Part shown: one piece after another, positions 25,152-33,221 of the stretch
Layout of the letters: every line of letters begins with the position of its first letter
Numbering within the stretch: the stretch's first letter is position 1
Origin: GWF sp031972135
GTDB lineage: Bacteria > Patescibacteriota > Microgenomatia > UBA1400 > UBA12108
Direction of reading: 5' to 3'
Length of the DNA stretch: 45,708 bases
Assembly (NCBI GenBank): GCA_031972135.1
Contig: DALYFH010000004.1
Location: 1-45,708 of the forward strand
The notes under the pieces: generated by a model
Database searches by the model: none
What the model was told of the DNA's origin: nothing
Seen by the model: the letters and a program-made list of their open reading frames with translations, nothing else
Made by a program: the position numbers and the translations under genes

Positions 25152-26897
25152 TTATTGACCGGTCCCTCTCAAAAACACCGATGCCCACGGGCGGTAGTTG
25201 GAACTAAACACTTTATCTTGTAAGATCTCACCATTCCTCTCTACCTTATACTCAAAACTAGTTTTTGCGCCAGACGCTGCCCAGTCTACTTGTTTCATAG
25301 TCCCAGTCGGTAGAGATGGGTCGTCTTGATAGATGGTCGGTAGTGGTCCACTCATTCCCGATACTTTTGGTTCTGTTATGGTTGCCACTCTCCCATCACT
25401 AGTCCCGTAGATCTCAACAACTAGGTGGAGTTCTTTTGGATCATTTATAGTCTGCACTAGGATATGGCCCGGCGTGTCGTTCTTAAATCTCAGATCCTTG
25501 CTGGGGGAGTATACAGTCGCATCAACTCCTGGCTTACTATTTTGCTCGTAATACCCGACTCGGTATGCATGCGCCCACCTCTCCGTAATCGGCAGTCCTG
25601 CACTCATCGCGGCTCTAAACAAAGTAGTTGATACCTGACACACCCCGCCTCCATCGCCCAGTACCGTCCGCCCACCTGAGATTACATAGGCTGTTCGGTA
25701 TCCAGTCGCACCCGATATCTCACCCACACTTTTATTAAAACTATACTCTTCTCCTGGTGGTACCAGTACTGAGTTGGTCCGCTCGGCTGCCAGTCCTACA
25801 TTAAACACACGGTTGGGTATTGAGTGTGCATAATAAGACTCACCTCGGCCTATCCGCTCTTTTATCCCCAGCTCATTTATTTTGTCGATCGTCACTTTTG
25901 GCGATGTTCTCTGTACTACTATTTCTATCTTAGTTTCTTTTTCCTCATTCTCAATAAGTGCGGTCATGGTAAGCTCAATGTTTTGTGAGGTCTTTTCTAG
26001 GTCGACCTGAATACCATCCCTCCCGGGCGCAAACTCAGTTACCCGACCGTCCTCGTACTTAAACTTGGCATCAACTGCCTCTCTATTCAAACTCTCCTCG
26101 AGACCTTTTACATACTCTACAACCGTATTAGCGTCGACTAATTTATTCTGGCCTGGCTCGCGGCTCAAAAACTGGATAAGCTCAACTCCCAATAGCTTTA
26201 TACGCTCATCATCTTGTTCAAGAATTAGCTGCTTAGGCAGTAGGGTGGTAGCTCGCTCTTTTAGTGCTACCTGTTCCTCGTCTCTCAGCTGGGTCAAAAT
26301 AACTTTGGTGGGGACAGTGATAGGCTCAGATGATAATAGTGTCGTTCTCTCACCTATGAGATTAGAGAGTTCTTGAGTATCAACAGCTAGTCCATCCTTG
26401 CCATTAATCAAGTTGACTGCTCCATTTTTTACACTCAGTTCCGTCTGTACCGCTGGGATCTCAACGGTCTGCGCAATCTCCTCGACCATTTTTATGTACT
26501 CAGGTGTAGTTCCTGTCCCGAGCACTAGGCCAAACTCTTGCGGCTGCGCCACAAATACGAGCGCGTAGTCACGCAGGTCGAGCCTCCGCCCCACCCGGTA
26601 AGCACGGTTTAGACTCTCGTCAATATTAATGTCTATCGAGCTTGCACCTAGCTCCCAAGCGTACCCATTGTAGTTAAGCGTTATTTTTCTCTCATCGATC
26701 GCTTGCTTTAGTGTGGTTGCTGCCTCCGCCCTAGTCATGCCACCAACCGCTAGGTTAGCTATTGTTACGTTGGGATAAAACTTGCTATGCCAGATTATCC
26801 GGGTCATCGCGATCATGCCGAGCAGTCCCGCCAGGATACCGAGGAGGTAGTAACCACTCATTTTTAAAACACTATTATTTTTCTGCACTTTTTTCAT
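25152..26897 (-). CDS. VanW-domain surface protein with peptidoglycan-binding-like repeats
   Basis: This 581-residue protein has a basic N-terminus and one membrane helix (about 13-35), so the rest is outside the membrane. It begins VTIANLAVGGMTRAEAATTL, typical of PG_binding_4 domains; a second such domain follows, then the VanW domain with VPPGEEYSFNKSVGEISG and DGGGVCQVSTTLFRAAM at about residues 375-480. The tail resembles a G5-like beta domain. VanW proteins occur with cell-wall genes, but their reaction is unknown. On the minus strand TATGAT ends 11 bases before the ATG. It is divergent from the solute-binding protein gene. Confidence 0.88.
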   Translation of the reverse strand: MKKVQKNNSVLKMSGYYLLGILAGLLGMIAMTRIIWHSKFYPNVTIANLAVGGMTRAEAATTLKQAIDERKITLNYNGYAWELGASSIDINIDESLNRAYRVGRRLDLRDYALVFVAQPQEFGLVLGTGTTPEYIKMVEEIAQTVEIPAVQTELSVKNGAVNLINGKDGLAVDTQELSNLIGERTTLLSSEPITVPTKVILTQLRDEEQVALKERATTLLPKQLILEQDDERIKLLGVELIQFLSREPGQNKLVDANTVVEYVKGLEESLNREAVDAKFKYEDGRVTEFAPGRDGIQVDLEKTSQNIELTMTALIENEEKETKIEIVVQRTSPKVTIDKINELGIKERIGRGESYYAHSIPNRVFNVGLAAERTNSVLVPPGEEYSFNKSVGEISGATGYRTAYVISGGRTVLGDGGGVCQVSTTLFRAAMSAGLPITERWAHAYRVGYYEQNSKPGVDATVYSPSKDLRFKNDTPGHILVQTINDPKELHLVVEIYGTSDGRVATITEPKVSGMSGPLPTIYQDDPSLPTGTMKQVDWAASGAKTSFEYKVERNGEILQDKVFSSNYRPWASVFLRGTGQ

Positions 26898-26960
26898 ATG
26901 TCTCTGCTATCATAATACATATATCTAATAACTCGGTACTAAGTACTTTATACTAAGTGT

Positions 26961-28430
26961 ATGTCCAAATTTCCTGATCCCACAAAAAACTACGATGCTA
27001 CTCCGGTAGATCCTAACAAGCCAGTCGTTAATACGCCCCAGCAAGCCGAAGTGCCGGTTTATCAGGCTCCCGAACCAGCACCCATTAATACCTCCTCTGT
27101 CCCTCCAGCGCCCACTCCGACTACTGCAGATCAATACGTATCCCCATCACCATTTCGCAACATGATCCCAATCCTGATCGGACTAGGAGTTATTATCGTC
27201 TTGGTAGTCCTCGCGATGACCATCCTCCCTCGTCTCGGCAAAAAAGTCGAAAACATTACTCTCACTTACTGGGGACTCTGGGAGCCAAGCTCAGTTATGC
27301 AAGCAGTAATAGCTGACTACGAATCCCAAAATCCAAATGTAAAGATCGAATACTCCATGCAAAGTCCCAAAAACTACCGAAGCAGACTGCAGTCAGCGAT
27401 AAATGGTGACACCGCCCCTGATATCGCACGGATCCACAATACTTGGCTCCCAATGTTCAAAAATTCGCTCACTCCCGCCCCAGAGACTGTAGTCCCGGCA
27501 AGCGCTATTGATGCTTATTATCCAGTAGTCAAAAAGAACGCAACAAGCGCAGGCAAAACCTATGCACTCCCGATCGGTATCGATGGCCTAGCACTACTTT
27601 ATAACGAGGATATGCTCGCAGAAGTTGGAGCCACTCCACCCGCAGACTGGAACAGTTTTCGTAAATTAGCCTTTGACCTAACCAAAATTAACCTCGAAAC
27701 CAAGGTGATCGAGCGCGCAGGTGCTGCGATGGGAACCACAGGTAACGTCGAGCACTGGTCCGATATTCTTGGACTCTTGATCTTGCAGAACTCTGGCGAT
27801 CCATCCAAACCAACCAGTAGCGCAGTTCAAGATGCTATTACTTTTTACACAATCTTTAGCACACAAGACAAATCTTGGGACAGCGCCCAGCCCAACTCCG
27901 TCTATGCATTTGCCACTGGTACCGTTGCCATGATCCTCGCTCCTAGTTGGCAGATCCCTGAGATCAAAGCGATCAATCCCGACCTCAAATTTGGGGTCGC
28001 TCCAGCACCGACTCTCCCATCCACCAAGATCGCTTGGGCGAGTTACTGGATGGAAGCAGTGCCAAAAACTAGCAAGAATTCAGAAGAAGCCTGGAAATTT
28101 ATCAAATTTATGAGCAGCGAAGAGTCGCTCCAAAAAATCTACGCTGGCGCTGCCCAGGTTCATACAATCGGCGAGCCATACCCCTTAACTAGCATGGCAA
28201 CTCTACTTAGTAGTGATCCTCTTGCCGGCCCCTATGTTGCACAGGCACCCAATTATGTTTCCTGGTATCTGACTAGTCGGACATATGACGAGGGGATCAA
28301 CGATCAGCTAATCAAATACTACGAAGATGGGATCAACACGATCAATAATGGGAGCACCGTCGACTCAATCACCAAGACCCTCGATGCGGGTGTCGCCCAG
28401 GTTATGACCAAGTTCCCCGACGCCAAATGA
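26961..28430 (+). CDS. Membrane-anchored extracellular solute-binding protein (ABC sugar-type)
   Basis: This 489-residue protein has a 65-residue Pro/Thr-rich cytoplasmic tail, a membrane helix at 69-90, and then a family 1 solute-binding fold: ITLTYWGLWEPSSVMQAVIADYESQNP, GDTAPDIARIHNTWL and ALPIGIDGLALLYNEDML. Related proteins bind sugars and feed an ABC importer. Here a membrane helix replaces the usual lipoprotein signal, and no permease or ATPase gene is nearby. TATACT ends 6 bases before the ATG. The nucleotidyltransferase gene overlaps its end by 4 bases. Confidence 0.85.
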   Translation: MSKFPDPTKNYDATPVDPNKPVVNTPQQAEVPVYQAPEPAPINTSSVPPAPTPTTADQYVSPSPFRNMIPILIGLGVIIVLVVLAMTILPRLGKKVENITLTYWGLWEPSSVMQAVIADYESQNPNVKIEYSMQSPKNYRSRLQSAINGDTAPDIARIHNTWLPMFKNSLTPAPETVVPASAIDAYYPVVKKNATSAGKTYALPIGIDGLALLYNEDMLAEVGATPPADWNSFRKLAFDLTKINLETKVIERAGAAMGTTGNVEHWSDILGLLILQNSGDPSKPTSSAVQDAITFYTIFSTQDKSWDSAQPNSVYAFATGTVAMILAPSWQIPEIKAINPDLKFGVAPAPTLPSTKIAWASYWMEAVPKTSKNSEEAWKFIKFMSSEESLQKIYAGAAQVHTIGEPYPLTSMATLLSSDPLAGPYVAQAPNYVSWYLTSRTYDEGINDQLIKYYEDGINTINNGSTVDSITKTLDAGVAQVMTKFPDAK

Positions 28431-29239
28431 CACTCGCCAATGATATCCTCTCAACACTCGCGTACTCTAATCATTTTCACTATCCACTAACGCTAAACGA
28501 GCTCAATGCTAGATTGATAGGTCAGCGCATATCCATCCCCAAACTCATGAGTACGGTAACCACATTAGTAAAGTCAAAAGTAATCGAATCAAAATCTGGA
28601 TTTTATTTTTTACCAAAGCAAAGCGCCCTCGTCAAACAGCGATTAATATATACAGAGTTATCTCAACCACTAAAAGCAAAAGCATCAGAGTATGCAAACA
28701 TCCTAAGGCGCATACCATCAGTTCTGGCCATTTATTTAACAGGTAGCTTAGCTATGGATAATACAGACGGTCACGACGATATCGATCTGCTCATTGTCAC
28801 AAAACCAGGCAAACTCTGGATCACGCGCCTAGTATTAACCCTCTATACCTCACTCCTCGGGCTCCGCCGTACCCCAAAAACCAAAAATATTATGGGCAAA
28901 CTCTGTCTCAACCTCTATCTAACCCCCGATTCTTATCTTATTCCCTCTGCTCGCCGCTCGCTATATACGGCGTATGAACTAGTACAGATGACTCCGCTCT
29001 ATGACCCGACTAATACTCATGCAGGACTGCTTACCACCAACTCTTGGATCAAGACATATCTACCCAACTACCCTCTACCTAAATCTAATACTCGTAATGT
29101 ATCCGATACGCGATATCCGGTATACGAACGACTCGCCTACACCCTCCAATACCTCTATATGAAGCCCAGGATCACTCGCGAATATATTACGCGGGACGCT
29201 GCCTTTTTTCATCCGCGCAATCCAGCTCCAGAACTCTGA
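28427..29239 (+). CDS. Nucleotidyltransferase-fold protein with N-terminal winged-helix-like region
   Basis: This 270-residue protein has a helical, probably winged-helix N-terminus (about 1-65) with STLAYSNHFHYPLTLNELNA. A pol-beta-type nucleotidyltransferase core follows: YLTGSLAMDNTDGHDDIDLL near residues 104-123, with GS and the D-x-D metal site. The C-terminal part is helical. The fold transfers nucleotides to varied acceptors; the target is unknown. Its ATGA overlap with the solute-binding gene implies translational coupling. Confidence 0.65.
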   Translation: MTLANDILSTLAYSNHFHYPLTLNELNARLIGQRISIPKLMSTVTTLVKSKVIESKSGFYFLPKQSALVKQRLIYTELSQPLKAKASEYANILRRIPSVLAIYLTGSLAMDNTDGHDDIDLLIVTKPGKLWITRLVLTLYTSLLGLRRTPKTKNIMGKLCLNLYLTPDSYLIPSARRSLYTAYELVQMTPLYDPTNTHAGLLTTNSWIKTYLPNYPLPKSNTRNVSDTRYPVYERLAYTLQYLYMKPRITREYITRDAAFFHPRNPAPEL

Positions 29240-29261
29240 ATATTAAGGTTATAATTCAGGC

Positions 29262-29732
29262 ATGCAATACAGTATTAAGTCATTTACACCCAGAGCGTCT
29301 CAATTGCGAAGTGGTGGCAATAAGCTGGTCCTAGCCACTGGTTTTTTTGATCTTTTGCACCAGGAACACATCAATTTTTTAAGAGCTGCCAAATCATCAG
29401 GGGACATATTAATAGTTGCTGTAGAGTCAGACGAGCGCGCGAGAGCTCTAAAGGGGGAGGGTAGACCAATCGAGACTCAGTCCATCCGCCTAGATCACTT
29501 AACTCCCTACGCCGACCACTTAATAGCGCTTGATCAGACTTTTAACAACCCAGCTGCATTTGAGAGTTTGATCGAGGCAGTTCTCCCTAGTGTCTTAGCT
29601 GTCAGTAGTCACACCGCCCATCAAGACAAAAAAGCAGCACTAGTTAGTAAATATGGTGGCATCCTCAAAGTAGTCCACACTCACAATTCCAGCATCTCAA
29701 CGTCAAAAATAATAATGAAAAACCAAGTATAA
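29262..29732 (+). CDS. Cytidylyltransferase-like protein (RfaE/HldE C-domain type)
   Basis: This 156-residue protein fits the nucleotidyltransferase family that activates sugar or polyol phosphates with CTP or ATP: ATGFFDLLHQEHINFLRAAK, ESDERARALKGEGRPI, and a late SSISTSKII. The usual HxGH motif is HQEH; both His remain but the Gly is Glu. The Ser-Thr motif is kept. It may feed a surface glycan. TATAAT (29250-29255) ends 6 bases before the ATG, predicting a leaderless mRNA. Confidence 0.8.
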   Translation: MQYSIKSFTPRASQLRSGGNKLVLATGFFDLLHQEHINFLRAAKSSGDILIVAVESDERARALKGEGRPIETQSIRLDHLTPYADHLIALDQTFNNPAAFESLIEAVLPSVLAVSSHTAHQDKKAALVSKYGGILKVVHTHNSSISTSKIIMKNQV

Positions 29733-29739
29733 TCACATA

Positions 29740-30531
29740 ATGTTCGAAACATACATCTATACCCCATTTTTTAATATCTTAGTCGGGCTATATGCCCTCC
29801 TAGGCGCTATCTCACCTGACCTTGCTGACATGGGGATTGCAGTCATCATCTTTTCTATCATCGTCCGCATCCTCACATTCCCTCTAACAATCGCAGGGGA
29901 GCGGAGTGAAGAAGAAAAGCTAAAAATTATTGAGAAAATCGAAGAAGTTAAAAAACTCTACGCCCACGAGCCTATCCGTCAAAAAGAAGCTATTCGAGTA
30001 GTAATGCGCAGTAATATCAGAACAGTCCTCGCAACTACTACCAACATTTTGATCCAGCTCGGTATCATACTTATGCTTTATCGCATTTTTGCTACGGGTC
30101 TCGAGGGGAAGGACTTTCATCTCCTTTACGACTTTATGCCACACCCTGACTCGATTAATCTACTCTTTTTGGGCAAGTATGATCTCAGTCACACGAACGC
30201 TTATCTCAATCTTGTTCAGTCGATCATGATCTTTGTGGTCGAGGTCCTTATCGCCATGCGCAACCCTCTACCTGTCTCGCGCAAAGACAAGATCCTACTC
30301 CAGGTAGTACTCCCGATCGGTAGCTACATTATCTTTATGTTCCTCCCCTCAGGCAAAAAACTTTTTGTTATTACTTCACTCGCCATTTCTGCTCTCTACA
30401 ACGCTTTTCGCCTAGCCCAGGACTGGGGCAACAAGCTTATGACTAGGCTCACGCCTAAACAACCTGAAGAGCAGCTTCCAGCTCCACCCTCTGAACCTAC
30501 CCCACCAACCGCGCAAACACACACGACATGA
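29740..30531 (+). CDS. yidC: YidC/Oxa1-family membrane protein insertase
   Basis: This 263-residue protein has the 60-kDa inner-membrane-protein fold. After a first helix (YTPFFNILVGLYALL) comes DMGIAVIIFSIIVRILTFPLTI, with the conserved Arg in the membrane groove, then a charged hairpin and further helices with TTTNILIQLGIILMLYRIF. It inserts proteins into the cytoplasmic membrane. It is close to the short Gram-positive type, without the large periplasmic domain. TATAAT (29728-29733), formed partly by the preceding stop codon, ends 6 bases before the ATG. Jag, its usual neighbour, lies far away in this window. Confidence 0.9.
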   Translation: MFETYIYTPFFNILVGLYALLGAISPDLADMGIAVIIFSIIVRILTFPLTIAGERSEEEKLKIIEKIEEVKKLYAHEPIRQKEAIRVVMRSNIRTVLATTTNILIQLGIILMLYRIFATGLEGKDFHLLYDFMPHPDSINLLFLGKYDLSHTNAYLNLVQSIMIFVVEVLIAMRNPLPVSRKDKILLQVVLPIGSYIIFMFLPSGKKLFVITSLAISALYNAFRLAQDWGNKLMTRLTPKQPEEQLPAPPSEPTPPTAQTHTT

Positions 30532-30543
30532 TACAATTTGCTT

Positions 30544-31095
30544 ATGTTTGACAATCTTGTAGTGTCATTTTTGGCTGACGAGGTCGTAGGTGGCTTCTTT
30601 ATCTCCGTTCCACCAGGTCACGTCGCCTGTCTCTATGATCGTGGACGTGGTGTACTCAAGCAGGTCTATGGTCCCGGACTTCATATTAAGATCCCTTTTT
30701 GGCAGATCGCCAAACTCTTTAATGCGCAAGTTCTCGAATATACCATCCACAAAGGTTTTGATTTAAGCAACAAAGAAAAGCTAGGAGATGAGCCCATCAA
30801 AACTAGCACCAAAGATGGCAAAGAGGTAATAGTTGAGGGGAGTATTTTATTCCGTATCGACAAGCAAAACGCCCCTGAACTCTGGGAAAATATAGGGGAG
30901 AGTTTTGTTAGCAAAGTGATCCGTCCGTTTAGTCGCAGCAAAATCTCCTCCGTCTTTACAACTGTAGACGCGGTCAACATCAAAACCTCGCGCGCCGACC
31001 TAGAGTCACGCCTCAAAACCGAACTCAATACAGAGTTCCAAAACCGCGGTCTCATTTGTGAGGGAGTTTTGCTCTCTGAGATGAGCGTAGGGTAA
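30544..31095 (+). CDS. SPFH/band 7-domain protein (short)
   Basis: This 183-residue protein has the SPFH (stomatin/prohibitin) core: SVPPGHVACLYDRGRGVLKQ, YGPGLHIKIPF, and VEGSILFRID. It ends soon after the domain, without the long coiled coil of typical members. An N-terminal hydrophobic stretch may touch the membrane. Such proteins form scaffolds or regulate membrane proteases. A TTG two codons upstream is possible, but TACAAT (30532-30537) ends 6 bases before the ATG at 30544. It may be co-transcribed with yidC, 12 bases away. Confidence 0.8.
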   Translation: MFDNLVVSFLADEVVGGFFISVPPGHVACLYDRGRGVLKQVYGPGLHIKIPFWQIAKLFNAQVLEYTIHKGFDLSNKEKLGDEPIKTSTKDGKEVIVEGSILFRIDKQNAPELWENIGESFVSKVIRPFSRSKISSVFTTVDAVNIKTSRADLESRLKTELNTEFQNRGLICEGVLLSEMSVG

Positions 31096-31106
31096 ACTAA
31101 TAAGGT

Positions 31107-32225
31107 ATGTCCCGACAAAAAATCTCCGAATTTGTAGCTAAGACTACTCTCTATCCCATTTTTGATCTCAAATTCCATGGTCTTGCTGCGACAGTTAGCA
31201 CTACAGCAGCAGAGATAAAAAAACATTTTGGTGACAGCAATCTAGTACTCAAGGTCGATCAGGGGATCAAAAAAAGAGGCAAGCTAGGCTTAGTAAAAAT
31301 TAATATCTCACCCTCAGATATTCCTACAATAATCACCGAATGGGTCAAACAAGGTTGGACCAATTTTTTAGTCGAGCCAGTTTATGAACACGATAGCTCA
31401 GCTGAGAGCTACTTATCACTCTCCCGTACGCGCTATGGTTGGGATATTAAATATAGTAAGAGTGGTGGGATCGAAATCGAATCTCACTGGGACAGCATCA
31501 CAGACAAACTCCCAACTAGACTAGAGGAGTTTATCCATAATGTGTTAATCCCCAAACTAGATCTTCATCACATCGCCTTTTTAGAGATGAATCCGATAGT
31601 GCTTAGAGCGGACAAAATCATTCCACTCGACATGGCAGTAGAGGTAGACACTAGCGCCTCCTCCCTCCCCACTCTCCCCGACAGAGCACTTTCTGATTCA
31701 GAGCGGATAATTTCTGAACTAGATCACAGTACTCCGGCTAGTCTTAAGTTTCATCTGATTAATCCTAGTGGCAGTATCTGGATGCTCCTTTCAGGTGGAG
31801 GTGCTAGCCTAGTCCTCGCGGATGAGGTAGCCGATCTAGGTCTAGGGGGTGAGCTCGCCAACTATGGCGAGTACAGTGGGGCACCTACTGACGACGATGT
31901 CTATGCCTACACTAAGACTATTCTAGGAGATCTCTTATTACTCAAAAATAATAATCCAAAAGCAATTATTGTTGCCGGGGGAGTAGCCAACTTTACCGAC
32001 GTCAAAAAAACCTTTCAGGGTTTAATCCGAGCACTAGATGAGCAAAGTCTCTCTCTTCAAAAATCTGGTGTCAAAGTCTTTGTTCGTCGGGGAGGCCCCA
32101 ACGAAGAAGCAGGACTCAAACTCATGCGTGGTTTTTTGACTAGTAAAAACCTTCTCGGCTGTGTTTATGGACACGACACCCCACTCACTCAGGTGGTATC
32201 CGAAGTTAGAAAGTATTTCTTATGA
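31107..32225 (+). CDS. aclB: ATP-citrate lyase, ATP-grasp and citrate-binding subunit (AclB-like)
   Basis: This 372-residue subunit corresponds to the N-terminal third of human ATP-citrate lyase and to AclB of green sulphur bacteria. It aligns along its whole length: SRQKISEFVAKTTLY, the ATP-grasp VDQGIKKRGKLGLVKINIS, FLEMNPIVLRADKIIPLDMA, and the citrate-binding domain with LLSGGGASLVLADE, GELANYGEYSGAPT, GGVANFTDV and VFVRRGGPN. The citrate contacts known in the human enzyme (the ANFT and VRRGG segments) are kept. The enzyme splits citrate with ATP and CoA into acetyl-CoA and oxaloacetate. TAAACT ends 8 bases before the ATG. The next subunit overlaps by 4 bases. Confidence 0.93.
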   Translation: MSRQKISEFVAKTTLYPIFDLKFHGLAATVSTTAAEIKKHFGDSNLVLKVDQGIKKRGKLGLVKINISPSDIPTIITEWVKQGWTNFLVEPVYEHDSSAESYLSLSRTRYGWDIKYSKSGGIEIESHWDSITDKLPTRLEEFIHNVLIPKLDLHHIAFLEMNPIVLRADKIIPLDMAVEVDTSASSLPTLPDRALSDSERIISELDHSTPASLKFHLINPSGSIWMLLSGGGASLVLADEVADLGLGGELANYGEYSGAPTDDDVYAYTKTILGDLLLLKNNNPKAIIVAGGVANFTDVKKTFQGLIRALDEQSLSLQKSGVKVFVRRGGPNEEAGLKLMRGFLTSKNLLGCVYGHDTPLTQVVSEVRKYFL

Positions 32226-33217
32226 TAAATATTCACCAAATTCGTACAGGCGACAACATGATCTTGGTTCTAGGTAATCACGAGGGGATTATCCAGAGCA
32301 TCCTCGACTTTGACTACTTATCAGGCAAAAGTGAGGGTAGTATTCTAGGGATAGTCACTGGTCGCCCTGGTTTTGCTAAGTATTTCTGGGGCAGGGCAGA
32401 GGTATTGATTCCCACACTTACTTCAATTTCTAATTTCGAAATTCGAAATTTGAATTTTAACCTCTGGCTCCTCAACCTCCTCTCTGGTCGCCGCACTCTA
32501 TCTAATACAGAAGACTTTCTCCGACTTTTCCCACACGCATCCGGTGCTGCACTATTTGCCGAAAATGTTCCCGAACTCCACGCTCAACAACTAATTAACA
32601 CTAATCACGGATTCACGGACCTGCCTGCGCAGGCAGGTTCACGGATTCACGACAATTCTAAGTTAGTCGTCGGCCCCTCTTCCGTTGGCTTGCTTATCCC
32701 GGGCATTCTAAAACTTGGACCAATCGGTGGGGTTACTCCAGATCAAATTAACGAATCAGATTTGACTCATGGTGGGAGTGTTGCCGTCTTGTCTGCTAGC
32801 GGCGGCATGACCAATGAGCTAATAAATATTGCAGTCCAAGCAGGCCATAGACTTAGTTTTGCCCTGAGTTTTGGGGGGGATCGCTTCCCTGTTTTATCAC
32901 CACGTGATGCTTTTATCCTGGCCGAAGAAGATTCCGAGACCAAAACAGTTCTATATTACGGCGAACTAGGTGGCGATGACGAATACGAACTGGTCAAACT
33001 AAAAGAAGAGGGCAAATTTACCAAACAAGTCATTGCTCATATCGCTGGTACAGTCAGTAGTCTCTTTGCCGAAGCCCCTCAGTTTGGTCACGCCAAAGCC
33101 AAGGCGGATAAAGATAGAGTCACAGCCAAAGCCAAGCGTGAGGCGTTATTAAAAGCAGGATTTAAGGTTAGTAATTCATTCTCCGAGTTCATCAAGCTCG
33201 CAACTGAGCTAAAATAG
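32222..33217 (+). CDS. ATP-citrate lyase, CoA-ligase subunit (central part of AclA)
   Basis: This 331-residue subunit matches the central CoA-binding and CoA-ligase domains of ATP-citrate lyase. The order is kept: ILDFDYLSG, YFWGRAEVLIPT, FAENVPE, VVGPSSVGLLIPG, SVAVLSASGGMTNELI, GGDRFPVL, YYGELGGDDEYE, and QFGHAKAKA. His290 corresponds to the phosphorylated His of the human enzyme (FGHAGA). In AclA and human ACLY this region is fused to the lyase domain; here it is separate. Two palindromic elements lie in frame inside the gene (near residues 70-80 and 128-144). Its ATG overlaps the end of the first subunit by 4 bases. Confidence 0.92.
   Translation: MINIHQIRTGDNMILVLGNHEGIIQSILDFDYLSGKSEGSILGIVTGRPGFAKYFWGRAEVLIPTLTSISNFEIRNLNFNLWLLNLLSGRRTLSNTEDFLRLFPHASGAALFAENVPELHAQQLINTNHGFTDLPAQAGSRIHDNSKLVVGPSSVGLLIPGILKLGPIGGVTPDQINESDLTHGGSVAVLSASGGMTNELINIAVQAGHRLSFALSFGGDRFPVLSPRDAFILAEEDSETKTVLYYGELGGDDEYELVKLKEEGKFTKQVIAHIAGTVSSLFAEAPQFGHAKAKADKDRVTAKAKREALLKAGFKVSNSFSEFIKLATELK
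32432..32450. repeat. A/T-rich palindrome inside the ATP-citrate lyase CoA-ligase gene
   Basis: AATTTCGAAATTCGAAATT reads nearly the same on both strands, with one central mismatch. It encodes SNFEIRNLNF within a part of the protein that aligns poorly with human ACLY. A similar string (TTCTAATTTCGAATTTC) lies after pyrH at 45111, which suggests a dispersed element. Confidence 0.5.
32605..32651. repeat. 20-base perfect palindrome between 13-base direct repeats, inside a coding gene
   Basis: ACCTGCCTGCGCAGGCAGGT (32619-32638) is a perfect palindrome. It is flanked by identical copies of TCACGGATTCACG (32605-32617 and 32639-32651). The frame stays open, and the encoded segment (about HGFTDLPAQAGSRIHDN) has no counterpart in human ATP-citrate lyase. 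It looks like an inserted miniature element with a target duplication. Confidence 0.75.
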
Positions 33218-33221
33218 ATTT

